64,000 nucleotides of DNA from Liolophura sinensis. Its lineage: Eukaryota > Mollusca > Polyplacophora > Chitonida > Chitonidae. Below are positions 25,901 through 36,991 of the stretch, in pieces (positions within the stretch are counted from its first letter, which is position 1; each line of letters begins with the position of its first letter). Both the position numbers and the translations under genes were made by a program. The stretch lies in assembly GCF_032854445.1 (NCBI RefSeq), contig NC_088295.1:5272501-5336500 (forward strand), given 5' to 3'. The notes beneath the pieces are model-generated. The model saw only the letters and a program-made list of their open reading frames with translations, was not told the origin of the DNA and made no database searches.

Positions 25901-28900
25901 TCAACATATTTCCCCCAGTGCTGTCAACATGAGCATCTACATGTAGCTTTCAATTCATTTATTTATTTGATTGGTGTTTTACGCCGTACTCAAGAATATT
26001 TCACTCATACGACGGCGGCCAGCATTATGGTGGGTGGAAACCCACCGGGGGAAACCCACGACCATCCGCAATTTGCTGACAGACTTTCCCATGTACGGCC
26101 GGAGAGGAAGCCAGCATGAGCTGGACTTGAACTCACAGCGACCGCATTTGGTGAGAGACTCCAGGATCATTGTACTGCGCTAGTGCGCTAACAGACTGAG
26201 CCACGGAGGCCCCTGTAGCTTTCAAAGCCTTCAGAATGTCTACATACATGTACCTCCACTACACTTTTGTAAGAACATTTGTGATAACTGAGAAAGCATT
26301 TTAGTTGATTAAAAATTCAGTAATTTTACCTGTGGCTACAAATTAATTAATGGGTTCGTGTGTTAATGATGTGAATTTACAAGTGTACGTGGTATATACA
26401 CTCTAGGCTAAGCCTACCTGATTGCAATGAGCAGGGTAATGGCAACTGTACCTACCTAATTCAGTAATCAACTGTATGATGAGTGTACATTCACTCCTAC
26501 AATTATTCACTTCCTTGTAAAGCATTTCAATTTCTGCTGAAAATTCTCATCCGTGTACACCTTTTCTGTAATGTTAATCCCATCATAGGCCCACTGGAAA
26601 TCAGTTGAAAAGCTCACTCTGGTAAATGGAAAGGATTTTGACCAAGATACTACAGTACGTGTACCTGCATGATTGTAATGATTGTAATAACAAGGGATGC
26701 TTACCTGACTGTGATAACTGGGATGCTTACCTGACTGTGATAACTGGGATGCCTACCTAACTGTGACAACAAGGGGTGTTTACCTGACTGTGTTAATTGG
26801 GATTCCTACCTGACGGTGACAACAGGGGGTGCTTACCTGACTGTGATAATTGGGATTCCTACCTGACTGTGACAACAAGGGCTGCTTACCTGACTGTGAT
26901 AACTGGGATGCCTACCTGACTGTGACAACAAGGGGTGCTTACCTGACTGTGATAATTGGGATTCCTACCTGACGGTGACAACAGAGGGTGCTTACCTGAC
27001 TGTGATAATTGGGATTCCTACCTGACTGTGACAACAAGGGGTGCTTACCTGACTGTGATAACTGGGAGGCCTACCTGACAATGAGTGAGTGAGTGAGTGA
27101 TTGGGGCTTAACGTCGTGCTCAATGACTGTGATAACAAGGGCTGCTTACCTGACTGTGATAACAAGAGTACTAATCACTTCTTCCATGGTCAGGTATTCA
27201 CTGAGATCAGCATTACGCCGATATCCCCATGAGTCTTTGTCAATAGTCATGGCATTCTCCCACTTCCTCTTCTGCAGAGTTCCTGGCAGGAAAAATAAAA
27301 ACTCAAGAACTTCAGGAGCACTACAAATTACTACACAAGAAGTTAGGTGCATGTATGTGCTTTGGGTTTTATGTCGTACTTAGATATAATAATTTTCCAG
27401 TCATATGACGAGGAGGAGTCATATGATGTGTGTACATATATTGTGTCCTCTTGTGGCAGGTCCATGCTGACAAAATGCTGCCACCACTGAAGCATGATGT
27501 GGAAGACACCAGACATGACACCTCACCCATTCACATTACACTGACATCAGGCCAACCAGTCCTCTTTCCTTGCTCTAACATCTCAGTGCTGAACACAAAG
27601 TGAGGCTAATTTACCTGTAAATAATCCAGTAACATGAATATGTATTCATGACATACCTATATGATTGTTTTTATAGCTATACTCAAGAATATTTCACTTA
27701 CACATGTATATGTATATGAGAGCAGTCACTATTATCTGTTCAGGAAATCAGGGTGCCCAGTTAAATCACCAACCTGAGGCAAGCCGACATGTACATTCCC
27801 AGGTGTACTGCAATGTATAGACTTAGACGCTTTGTGGGTGGAATATAAGTGGTCTTCAATGAGGGTGAGACTGTGTATACAACCCCCAAAATGAACGCAG
27901 TTTCCAATAGCTGTAAAAAAATTCATCAAAATGACTTTCTCTGAATTTTCATTGATATGAATATAGACGTGCTTACCTGGATTATAACGATCTGCACAGG
28001 TGAGGTAGCCTCCATGATGACACGTCGCATCACTACCCCACCTGTCATTGGTCACAACGACATCCTTCACAGGACTGTAAACACAAAGCACCAATTAAAA
28101 GCTCTACCAAACACACTGAAAATCTAAAACTGAGCAACTTATTAAAGGTTTGTCATATCATCAGTTAATATACAAAAAGTTCCAAGTGGGCAGTACTTGT
28201 GGGTATTACTTCTTTTCTTCCCTAAACTCTTGATAATGGATAGTACTCATTCCTATATTCTATGCCCAAGAATATTCCAGCAAAGTGCAGTATCCCAGCT
28301 GTCATTGTAGGGGCGTTCTTTAACCTACGTAGTTCCAAGAAGTCTGGTACAAGCCTCATGCCGTAAACTGTGGAGTTCCAGTAAATGTGATATACCTGCC
28401 ACTGTACAGCTATGCTATAAACTCTGTACAGTTTCAGTAAGCGTGGTATACCTGCCATTGTAGAGTCATACTATAAACTGTGTGGAGTTCCAGTAAGTGT
28501 GGTATACCTGCCATTGTAGAGTCATACTATAAACTGTGTGGAGTTCCAGTAAGTGTGGTATACCTGCCATTGTAGAGTCATGCTATACACTTGGTGGAGT
28601 TCCTGTAAGTCTGGTATACCTGCCATTGTAGAGTCATGCTATACACTGGGTGGAGTTCCAGTAAGTGTGGTATACCTGCCATTGTACAGTCATGCTATAA
28701 ACTGTGTGGAGTTCCAGTAAGTGTGGTATACCTGACATTGTAGAGCCATGCAACTATGTGGAGTTCCAGTGAGTGTGGTACACCTGCCATTGTACAGTCA
28801 TGCTATAAACTGTGTGGAGTTCCAGTAAGTGTGGTATACCTGCCATTGTAGAGTCATACTATAAACTGTGTGGAGTTCCAGTAAGTATGGTATACCTGCC

Positions 28901-31900
28901 ATTGTAGAGTCATGCTATACACTGGGTGGAGTTCCAGTAAGTGTGGTATACCTGTCATTGTACAGTCATGCTATAAACTGTGTGGAGTTCCAGTAAGTGT
29001 GGTATACCTGACATTGTACAGCCATGCAACTATGTGGAGTGCCAGTGAGTGTGGTACACCTGCCATTGTACAGTCATGCTATAAACTGTGTGGAGTTCCA
29101 GTGAGTGTGGTATACCTGTCATTGTACAGCCATGCTATAAACTGTGTGGAGTTCCAGTAAGAATGGTATACCTGTCATGGTAGAGCCATGCTATAAACTG
29201 TGTGGAGTTCCAGTAAGTGTGGTATACCTGTCATTGTAGAGCCATGCTATAAACTGTGTGGAGTTCCTGTAAGTGTGGTACACCTGCCATTGTACGGCCA
29301 TGCTATAAACTGTGTCCAGTTTCAATAAGTGTTGTATACCTGTCACTGCATGGCCATGCTATAAACTACGTGGACTTCTAGTAGATGAGGTATACCTGCC
29401 ATTGTAGTCATGCTATAAACTGTGTGGAGTTCCAGTAAGTGTGGTATACCTGCCATTGTACAGCCATACTATAAACTGTGTGGAGTTCCAGTAAGTGTGG
29501 TAAACCTGTCATTGTACAGCCATGCTATAAACTGTGTGGAGTTCCAGTGAGTGTGGTATACCTGTCACTGTAGAGTCATGCTATAATCTGTGTGGAGTTC
29601 CAGTAAGTGTGGTATACGTGACATTGTAGAGCCATGCTATAAACTGTGTGGAGTTCCAGTGAGTGTGGTACATCTGCCATTGTAGAGTCATGCTATAAAC
29701 TGTGTGGAGTTCCAGTAAGTGTGGTATACCTGCCATTGTACAGTCATGCTATAAACTGTGTGGAGTTCCAGTGAGTGTGGTACACCTGCCATTGTAGAGT
29801 CATGGTATAATCTGTGTGGAGTTCCAGTAAGTGTGGTATACCTGTCATTGTACAGCTATGCTATAAACTGTGTGGAGTTCCAGTGAGTGTGGTATACCTG
29901 ACATTGTAGAGCCATGCTATAATCTGTGTGGAGTTCCAGTAAGTGTGGTATACCTGACATTGTAGAGCCATGCTATAATCTGTGTGGAGTTCCAGTAAGT
30001 GTGGTATACCTGACATTGTAGAGCCATGCTATAAACTGTGTGGAGTTCCAGTAAGTGTGGTATACCTGACATTGTACAGCCATGCTATAAACTGTTTGGA
30101 GTTCGAGTGAGTGTGGTACACCTGCCATTGTAGAGTCATGCTATAATCTGTGTGGAGTTCCAGTAAGTGTGGTATACCTGCCATTGTAGAGTCATGCTAT
30201 AAACTGTGTGGAGTTCCTGTAATAAATAAGTTGCTTCAATAAGTGTCGTATACCTGTCACTGTATGGCCATGCTATAAACTACGTGGACTTCCAGTAGAT
30301 AAGGTATACCTGCCACTGTACAGCCATGCTATAAACTGTGTGGGGTTCCAGTAAGTGTGGTATACCTGTCATTGTACAGCCATACTATAAACTGTGTGGT
30401 GTTCCAGTAGGTGCTTGTATACCTGTCATTGTACAGCCATACTATAAACTGTATGGAGTTCCAGAAAGTTTGGTACACTTGCCACTGTAGAGCCATGCTA
30501 TAAACTCTGTAGAGTTCCAGTAAGATAGTATATCTGTAATTATAGACCAATGTTATAAACTGTGTTGAGATTCAATAAGTGTGATATACCTGTCACTGTA
30601 GAGCCATGTTAAGAATTCTGTGAAGTTCCAGTAAGTGTGATATACCTGTCACTGAACAGCCATGCTAAGAATTCTGTGGAATTCCAGTAAGGGAGATATA
30701 CCTGTCATTGTAGAGCCATGCTAAGAATTCTGTGGAGTTCCAGTATGATGAATTTGCTTCCCAATCGCCATCAGACCAAATAACTTCTGGCTTGTAAGCA
30801 TTGATTATCTCGTATAACTCTGGCATCGTTTTCCTCTGTTAAAAACACATGAAAACTTCATTACATACAATGTACATACATGCCACTAAGAATAACCGCT
30901 ACTTGATAGAGCATCAAATGCATTTAGCCATCTGAACGGTCCTAAATACCAACAGGACAAGGTCAGGCCACCAGTACAAAGTAGGTCAAGACAAGGTCAG
31001 GCTGCCAGTACAAAATAGGTCAGGACAAGGTCAGGCCACCAGTACAAAATAGGTCAGAACTAGGTGAGACCACCAATACAAAATAGGTCAGGACAAGGTC
31101 AGGCCGCCAGTACAAGGTCAGGCCACCAGTACAAAATAGAACTAGGTCAGGCCACCAGTAAAAAAAGGTCAGGACAAGGTCAGGTCACCAGTACAAAATA
31201 GGTCTTGACAAGGTCATGCCACAATTACAAAATAGGTCAGGACAACGTCAGGCCACCAGTACAAAATAGGTCTGGACAACGTCAGGCCACCAGTACAAAG
31301 TAGGTCTGGACAAGGTCAGGCCACCAGTACAAAATAGGTCAAGACATGCAGTTTTAACATGGACATTGCAGATTTACATGTGTAAGTGTCGGTTTTGACT
31401 AAAACAGGAATTCATGTTCGTTTGTGTGTTTGGCAAGAGAAGGCAAATATAAGACACAATCACACTACTCACAGCTACAAATTCCTGGGTAGAAAACTTA
31501 TTCGCCTTATCCTGCAGGTAGAGAGGGTGAAACCACTCAAAGAGGGAATGATAGAGACCAAAGTGGATATCTGTCTTGTTACGAATGGCAGCTGCAAGCT
31601 CACCTGTCAAACATAGAACGCAAAAGTGCAAGATGTCATACAGATAAAATAACCCTGTGTCACATGTTACACCTGACACCAAATGTCAAAAAGAGAACAT
31701 AACCAGACACCAGATGTCAAAGAGAAAACCTAGCCTAACACCAGATGTTAAAGACAAAACCTAGCTTGACACCAGATGTTAAAGAGAAAACCTAGCCCAA
31801 TACCAGGCATAACACAGAAAACCTAGCCTGATACCAGATATAAAAAGGAAAACCTACCCTGATACCAGGTATAACATAGAAAACCTAGCCTGATACCAGG

Positions 31901-34768
31901 TGTAACAGAGAAAACCTAGCATGATACCAGATGTAAAAGAGGAAAACCTAGCCTGATACCATGTGTAACAGAGAAAAGCTAGCCTGACACCAGATGTCAA
32001 ACAAAAAACCTAGCATGATACCATGCGTAACAGAGAAAACCTAGCCTGATACCAGGTGTTAAAGAAAAAAACCTAGCATAATACCATACCAGATGTTACA
32101 GAGACCATATTTTGAACAGAGAAGCCAGAGGTTGATGGTTTTTCATCCAGACATCCACATGACAACATACAAGTAATTCTGCCTATATAACTCTTTACAG
32201 GATCACCCCTGGGAAACAGTTGGGAATGTCTGACTCACCTTACCAATGTATGATATGTAACACACATGCACGCAGGCAATCCTTCCGACAAAAATGATAG
32301 GATGTATAAACGTGCCCAGCATACAGTGTACCTACACATGGCAAATATTAGGCTCATATTTATGAAATCTGCCACACACTCAAAACAATGCAACACTTCA
32401 TATTCACAACATTTTGCATTAACGTGCCCTGTTTAGCATTTTTCATACTCTACATGGGGGAGAGGCATTTCCACACATTTACACAAGCATATAGTTATAA
32501 CCATCCCACATATACAAAACAAACTACATGAACATTCACTTATTCTGATGCACAAGCTTTGTATATTTACATTTTATAACATATGAAAGTGAGAATATTG
32601 GCAGATAGCAGTTGTAAATGTAATCATAAATGCACACCGCATGTTGCACTGAGAAAACAACCAGATGTCTGATGGTAATCAAACGATACACACAGACACA
32701 CATGTACTATTTTGAACTCAAACTACAAACGTTACAAGGAGAAATGTTACTATGTCAGCTGTAAAAACAAATACAACCAGATGTCAGACAGGAAATACAA
32801 CCAGATATCAGACAGGAAATACAACCAGATATCAGACAGGAAATACAACCAGGTGTCAGACAGGAAATACAACCAGATATCAGACAGGAAATACAACCAG
32901 ATGTCAGACAGGAAATACAACCAGATATCAGACAGGAAATACAACCAGATGTCAGACAGGAAATACAACCAGGTGTCAGACAGGAAATACAACCAGATAT
33001 CAGACAGGAAATACAACCAGATATCAGACAGGAAATACAACCAGATATCAGACAGGAAATACAACCAGATATCAGACAGGAAATACAACCAGGTGTCAGA
33101 CAGGAAATACAACCAGATATCAGACAGGAAATACAACCAGATATCAGACAGGAAATACAACCAGATATTAGACAGGGAATACAACCAGATATCAGACAGG
33201 AAACACAACCAGATGTCTGACAGGATATACAACCAGGTGTCAGACAGGAAACAGAACCAGATATCAGACAGGAAATACAACCAGATGTAAGACAGGAAAT
33301 ACAACCAGATATTAGACGAAATACAACCAGATATTAGACAGGGAATACAACCAGATGTCAGATATCAGGCTGTCTTCAAGTGATGGCATTAGTTCGAGTT
33401 TTCAGTTGATTATTTACCATGTTTACAAGCTGACATTCTTATCAAAGATGAAAGTACTGAACAACAAAAACAAAAGAACAGGGTTTACACTAATTTGATG
33501 TACATGTATGAACATGTAATTAAATCTACAGGAAATCTGGCGATAAAGGAAGGTAGATGAGTTTGTGTTTAGTATGCACTTCCTCACCCACAAGGTCCCG
33601 CCGAGGTCCCACATCCATGGAGTTCCAGTTCCAAGAAACGGGGGAAGGCCAGTTGGTGAATCCTTCATGGTGCTTGGAGGTCAGCACAACATATCTGAGA
33701 ATGTACAAAAACACATACAACTACAAATACAGTCAAGCTGAAGATACCTTTGTCCCCTCCTGAAGTGCCAATGAGTGCCAATTTTGATGGCTGTTGGCTT
33801 GATCGGGCTAGAGACCAAGTCAAAGTCTCCTGCTAAAAGTGGATATGTAGCGAACAGCCTTAATGAGTTTCTCTTTGTATCTTGCAAATCTTACTGAAAT
33901 TTTTTGCTTATTAATTTTTTTTAAATTTTTATCTCTTTACTACATGAATTTAAATGCCAGATCTCACATGTCTGTGACAGATGTCCTACTTTATCTGGAC
34001 TCCCATCGTAACAGTCTGCATCTAAACTAGTCTTCTATATGAATACTGCATTTACCCGTCACATGGTACACCTATAATTAAAGAATAACCCAGACCTTAT
34101 AGTCCAGCATGTCTATTCCATACCACAGCTCTGTAAACTTGTTTACAAATTCCAGCATGTCTATTCCATATGACAGCTCTGTAAACTTGTCTACACAGTC
34201 TAGCATGTCTATTCCATACCACAGCTCTGTAAACTTGTCTACACAGTCTAGCATGTCTATTCCATACCACAGCTCTGTAAACTTGTCTACACAGTCTAGC
34301 ATGTCTATTCCATACCACAGCTCTGTAAACTTGTCTACACAGTCTAGCATGTCTATTCTATACCACAGCTCTGTAAACTTGTCTACACAGTCTAGCATGT
34401 CTATTCCATACCACAGCTCTGTAAACTTGTCTACACAGTCTAGCATGTCTATTCCATACGACAGCTCTGTAAACTTTTCTACAAATTCCAGCATGTCTAT
34501 TCCATACCACAGCTCTGTAAACTTGTCTACACAGTCTAGCATGTCTATTCCATACCACAGCTCTGTAAACTTGTCTACACAGTCTAGCATGTCTATTCTA
34601 TACCACAGGTCTGTAAACTTGTCTACATAGTCCAGCATGTCTATTCCATACCGCAGCTCTGAAAAGTTGTCTACATAGTCCAGCACGTCTATTCCATTCC
34701 ATACCACACGAAACTTGTCTATATAGTACTACATGATTACTACGTACACAACAGCTTTGTAAACTAGA

Positions 34769-34831
<63 letters not shown>

Positions 34832-35515
34832 CAGCCTACTGCAAGTCTATTCCTTACTAAAACAATTACTATGCATGTAGTACTGCATGTCACTGTTCCA
34901 TACCACTGTTCCGTAAACTTCTCTATATGTCTACTGACAAAGGTGATAGAGACAGCCTATTGTTGCTGCAGTGTATAAGATACTATTAAACAAACTGCTA
35001 TAGAAAGCTCAGTGGAACAGTCGACATATACATGTAACAAATGTCACCCGCATATTTTAAGGTATAGGCTTCGGTGACATGACAATATGTCGATCTACAC
35101 TTCCGGGAGCCTATAGGTACGGTACGGTAGGGTAGTATAATTACTTGGCTCCTGATGCTTGGAATATTTCTGCCCATCTGTCGGGTTCAAAGAACTCCGC
35201 TCTGAACTGGGGAGCGAAATCGGCGTAGGAGAATCCTGGTCGATAGTTCTCCTCCATGAAGTCGATGTACTGCTTCACTTTGTTCCCCTTCCACATCCAC
35301 CAGAACCATTCTCCCGACGCCTGTCCCGCGCCCTTGTAACCGAAGCTAGGCACGGAGAACACGCCCCAGTGAATGAAGATTCCAAACTTCACGTCATCGT
35401 ACCAGTCCGGCAAAGGCCTTTGGTCCAAAGAATTCCAGTTTGGTTCATAGCTTTCCACCGAAAACACCAAACAGCCCGCCACAAGCCAAACGAGACACCT
35501 TGTCAGGTTGATCAT
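22918..35515 (-). CDS. Alpha-L-fucosidase (GH29), gene B, eight exons
   Basis: This is a paralogue of gene A with the same eight-exon structure and phases. The exons in transcription order are 35515-35145, 33694-33588, 31603-31473, 30835-30702, 28074-27977, 27282-27150, 25920-25750 and 23203-22918. They total 1431 nt (476 aa). The Met at 35515 is chosen because it begins a good signal peptide ([20 protein letters not shown]) just before the conserved YEPNW; an in-frame Met 12 codons upstream is possible. WSDGDW gives nucleophile Asp225 and KWENAM gives acid/base Glu289, the same numbers as human FUCA1. The C-terminus is about 12 residues longer than A. All borders are GT-AG. Every long intron carries its own minisatellite. 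A damaged copy of exons 7-8 lies at 54141-55333. A and B have diverged enough to be old paralogues. Confidence 0.93.
23222..24290 (-). repeat. 30-bp minisatellite, intron 7 of fucosidase B
   Basis: About 35 units of 30 bp; on the + strand 'gtgacctacacacatgggga' then 'ctgtgaacta'. In the gene's sense direction the last unit ('cacagtccccatttgtgt'-like) ends only about 10 bases before the exon 8 acceptor at 23204, so the array supplies the bases upstream of the splice site. Both strands are open over long stretches because the unit is 3n. A related array lies at 54515-55160. Confidence 0.9.
24680..25047 (-). mobile_element. Full-length tRNA-derived SINE, family 1, intron 7 of B
   Basis: Read on the minus strand, it starts 'ggaccggcccggatagcaca', has the family 1 body and ends in a (cactcact)n tail, seen as 'gagtgagtgagtgcttgggg' on the + strand. 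It is absent from the equivalent stretch of pseudogene D (54311-54515), so it was inserted on this arm after the duplication or lost from the other. Confidence 0.85.
25955..26215 (-). mobile_element. tRNA-derived SINE, family 2, intron 6 of B
   Basis: On the minus strand the head resembles a tRNA ('gcctccgtggctcagtctgt'). It passes through 'ggcttcctctccggccgtac' and ends 'agtacggcgtaaaacaccaa' followed by an (ataa)n tail. The same insertion is present at the matching position of the right arm (53712-53960), so it predates the inverted duplication. Confidence 0.85.
26660..27149 (-). repeat. 27-bp splice-donor minisatellite, intron 6 of fucosidase B
   Basis: About 18 units of about 27 bp, alternating in 53-bp pairs. 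In the sense (minus) direction the unit is 'cttgttatcacagtcag' joined to 'gtaagca' or 'gtaggc'. This is the end of exon 6 (coding TLVITVR, exon end at 27150) plus its donor site. The exon end is thus the first copy and the repeats follow inside the intron, each with a good 5' splice site. A fragment of a SINE tail (27080-27125) interrupts it. The equivalent array beside pseudogene D is at 51785-53450. Confidence 0.9.
27080..27125 (-). mobile_element. SINE family 1 tail fragment inside the 27-bp array
   Basis: 'atgagtgagtgagtgagtga' followed by 'ttggggcttaacgtcgtgct' is only the last ~45 bp of a family 1 SINE, inverted, with array units ('tgactgtgata') on either side. This is a severely 5'-truncated insertion. 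Confidence 0.65.
27335..27612 (-). mobile_element. Diverged SINE, variant of family 1, intron 5 of B
   Basis: It has the family tail motif ('gctttgggttttatgtcgta' on +) and the block 'ccagtcatatgacgag', but a different middle ('gctgccaccactgaagcatg', 'agacaccagacatgacac'). The same variant occurs at 61383-61725 and defines a subfamily. The tRNA head is mostly lost. Confidence 0.65.
28380..30701 (-). repeat. 56-bp splice-donor minisatellite, intron 4 of fucosidase B
   Basis: About 40 units; on the + strand 'actgtgtggagttccagtaa' then 'gtgtggtatacctgccattg' then 'tagagtcatgctata'. In the sense direction each is the 3' end of exon 4 (coding [15 protein letters not shown]), the donor CAG|GTATACC and the first intron bases. 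The real exon 4 end at 30702 is the first unit. The unit is the same as in intron 4 of gene A, so the array either predates the A/B split or was homogenised between them. Confidence 0.93.
30950..31345 (-). repeat. ~34-bp minisatellite, intron 3 of fucosidase B
   Basis: About 12 units based on 'aggtcaggacaaggtcaggc' then 'caccagtacaaaat' on the + strand. The array lies within intron 3 (30836-31472). No relation to adjacent exon sequence is apparent. Confidence 0.85.
31675..32100 (-). repeat. ~31-bp minisatellite, intron 2 of fucosidase B
   Basis: About 13 irregular units carry 'agagaaaacctagcctgata' and 'ccaggtgtaac' on the + strand. It begins about 70 bp into intron 2. The rest of the intron to 32760 is AT-rich and featureless. 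Confidence 0.8.
32765..33360 (-). repeat. 24-bp minisatellite, intron 2 of fucosidase B
   Basis: About 25 nearly perfect units, 'aaatacaaccagatatcaga' then 'cagg' on +, with a second form carrying 'gtgtca'. As the unit is 24 bp, long frames stay open in several registers and on both strands. The peptide (KYNQISDR)n is a repeat artefact lying inside an intron. Confidence 0.92.
34085..34710 (-). repeat. 48-bp minisatellite, intron 1 of fucosidase B
   Basis: About 13 units of 48 bp read 'ccacagctctgtaaacttgt' then 'ctacacagtctagcatgtct' then 'attccata' on +. The 3n unit gives open frames of up to 209 codons on the minus strand and 173 on the plus strand. None has a non-repeat domain. Confidence 0.92.
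34772..34830. repeat. (TA)n microsatellite
   Basis: A near-perfect TA dinucleotide run of about 59 bp with one phase break, in intron 1 of gene B. Confidence 0.95.
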
Positions 35516-35529
35516 TTCGCTCAGACTGA

Positions 35530-35572
35530 GCCAGACCACATGACCGGTCACGTTTTGACAGCTTCCGAATTT
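35530..35572 (-). promoter_or_regulatory. E-box/CLEAR-like cluster upstream of fucosidase B
   Basis: In the sense direction 'aacgtgaccggtcatgtggt' lies about 20-45 bp before the ATG at 35515. It contains ACGTGAC and CATGTG cores like those at 832-865 and 48151-48160. The regulatory role is inferred. Confidence 0.35.
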
Positions 35573-35714
35573 ATATAACGCTGAACATTTGTTATCTCCC
35601 CTTATACAGTAGCTTGTATCATAAACAAACTACGTACATTATAAACATAGCCCCTACTGACGGCTTATGTCATTGGTGTATTATGCTAACTGATGTCGTA
35701 AATTCCGTTCCAAT

Positions 35715-36378
35715 GTCCATTCATTCTTCCAGCTACATGTATTCCCAGGTGGCAACTCCTCGATCTCCTTATATTGGGCTGGCGGAGTATCGTAGCACCA
35801 TTGGGAACCAATGATAAACCATCCACCGGTTCACGTCATCTGAGATAAGTCCTTCTTAGTCAATGGCTGCAGTCCAAAAGTGGCGTCAACTTTGGCTCTT
35901 ACCTCTCAGCTCGTCCACACATGCAACATCTCACATATATTCCACTTGGTAAGGGCACACGAGACCCACATTCACCTCACAGTCATCGCTAAGGCAGCAG
36001 TCATTTTGCCTTGCCCACAGTTATGGGTTTTGAAAAAGTTATCGTTCCTAGATGGCTCATGCGCGTCAAACCTGAAAAGACGAGCCTAATTTCCGCCTTG
36101 TGTAGAAATGGTCTGCCTATAGTCGTGAATACGGGGCTGGTGTGCCCTACCGAATGGTATATATCTCGGTTCTTGCGTGTGCGGGCGATCTGAGGGGTAA
36201 TTAGAGCCAAAGTTGACACCACATTTGGACTGCAATCATTGTTTAGACAGGACTTATCGGACATGACGTCGATCGGTGTATGGTTTACCTCTGGTTCCCC
36301 CTGTGGTTACGATACTAGTCCATCCCAATATAAAGAGAGGAGTTGAAGTAGCCACTTCGGGCTAAGCTACATATAGAT
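35715..36378. mobile_element. Foldback element: long imperfect inverted repeat
   Basis: The arms, about 270 bp each (roughly 35715-35985 and 36120-36378), are reverse complements at perhaps 70-80% identity around a ~135-bp spacer. Matching pairs include 'gtcaactttggctcttacct' / the complement of 'ggtaattagagccaaagttg', and 'ccttatattgggctgg' / the complement of 'ccatcccaatataaagag'. No transposase is seen. It could be a foldback/MITE-type DNA element or an old palindromic duplication. It sits just upstream of gene B. Confidence 0.6.
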
Positions 36379-36991
36379 CTGGGACTTGATAAACTTCCAC
36401 GGACAGTTTCCATGTCAAGAACGAATGAAAAATTAATTAAAATATGGAATCTTTAATTATTATTTATTTGATTAATGTTTGACCTGGCACTGGCAAACAT
36501 GTGAAAGCATTTTAACGAAAACTGGATCTGCGTGGCCTCAGGACCACGCGTGATACGCCTACATGTAGATTATAGGCTATATATAATACCTAAACTACAT
36601 GTACACTCTAAATTAACCAGTTCGCCTGATATGGGGAGTTCAGAACGGTATTTTACGTGATTAGAATGTTTGACTAGGATTTAACACCGCTGAGATGAAA
36701 ACAGACGAAAATTATGGTGGTTTTTCAGAGACATTCATTTGAGCGCCCTCTGTTGAAGATGAAGGCGTACATGTAAACCTGCAAATAAAAACCCTGAACC
36801 TAAGAATAGAGTTTGCCTCTTCCTCGCTTGAAAAAAATGCGAAAACACCATCAGTGAAAGTAGGTCTATAAGTACATAACAATGATTATAATAGAGGTCA
36901 ACCTGAACCTACCTCGTCAGATCTTCTGCTACAGGCTACACCGACATTCTCTGGGGTTATCAAATCAATAGGATATAGAATTTGAAACTAA

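Noticed and set aside
25519-25932. 137-codon plus-strand frame
   Set aside because: Antisense of exon 7 of gene B, whose protein and splice borders are well supported.
32712-33304. Long open frames on both strands (192 and 184 codons), (KYNQISDR)n
   Set aside because: Product of a near-perfect 24-bp repeat inside intron 2 of gene B. There is no non-repeat sequence or splice context, and both strands are equally open.
34078-34707. 209-codon minus-strand frame and 173-codon plus-strand frame
   Set aside because: 48-bp repeat in intron 1 of gene B; open because the unit is a multiple of three.
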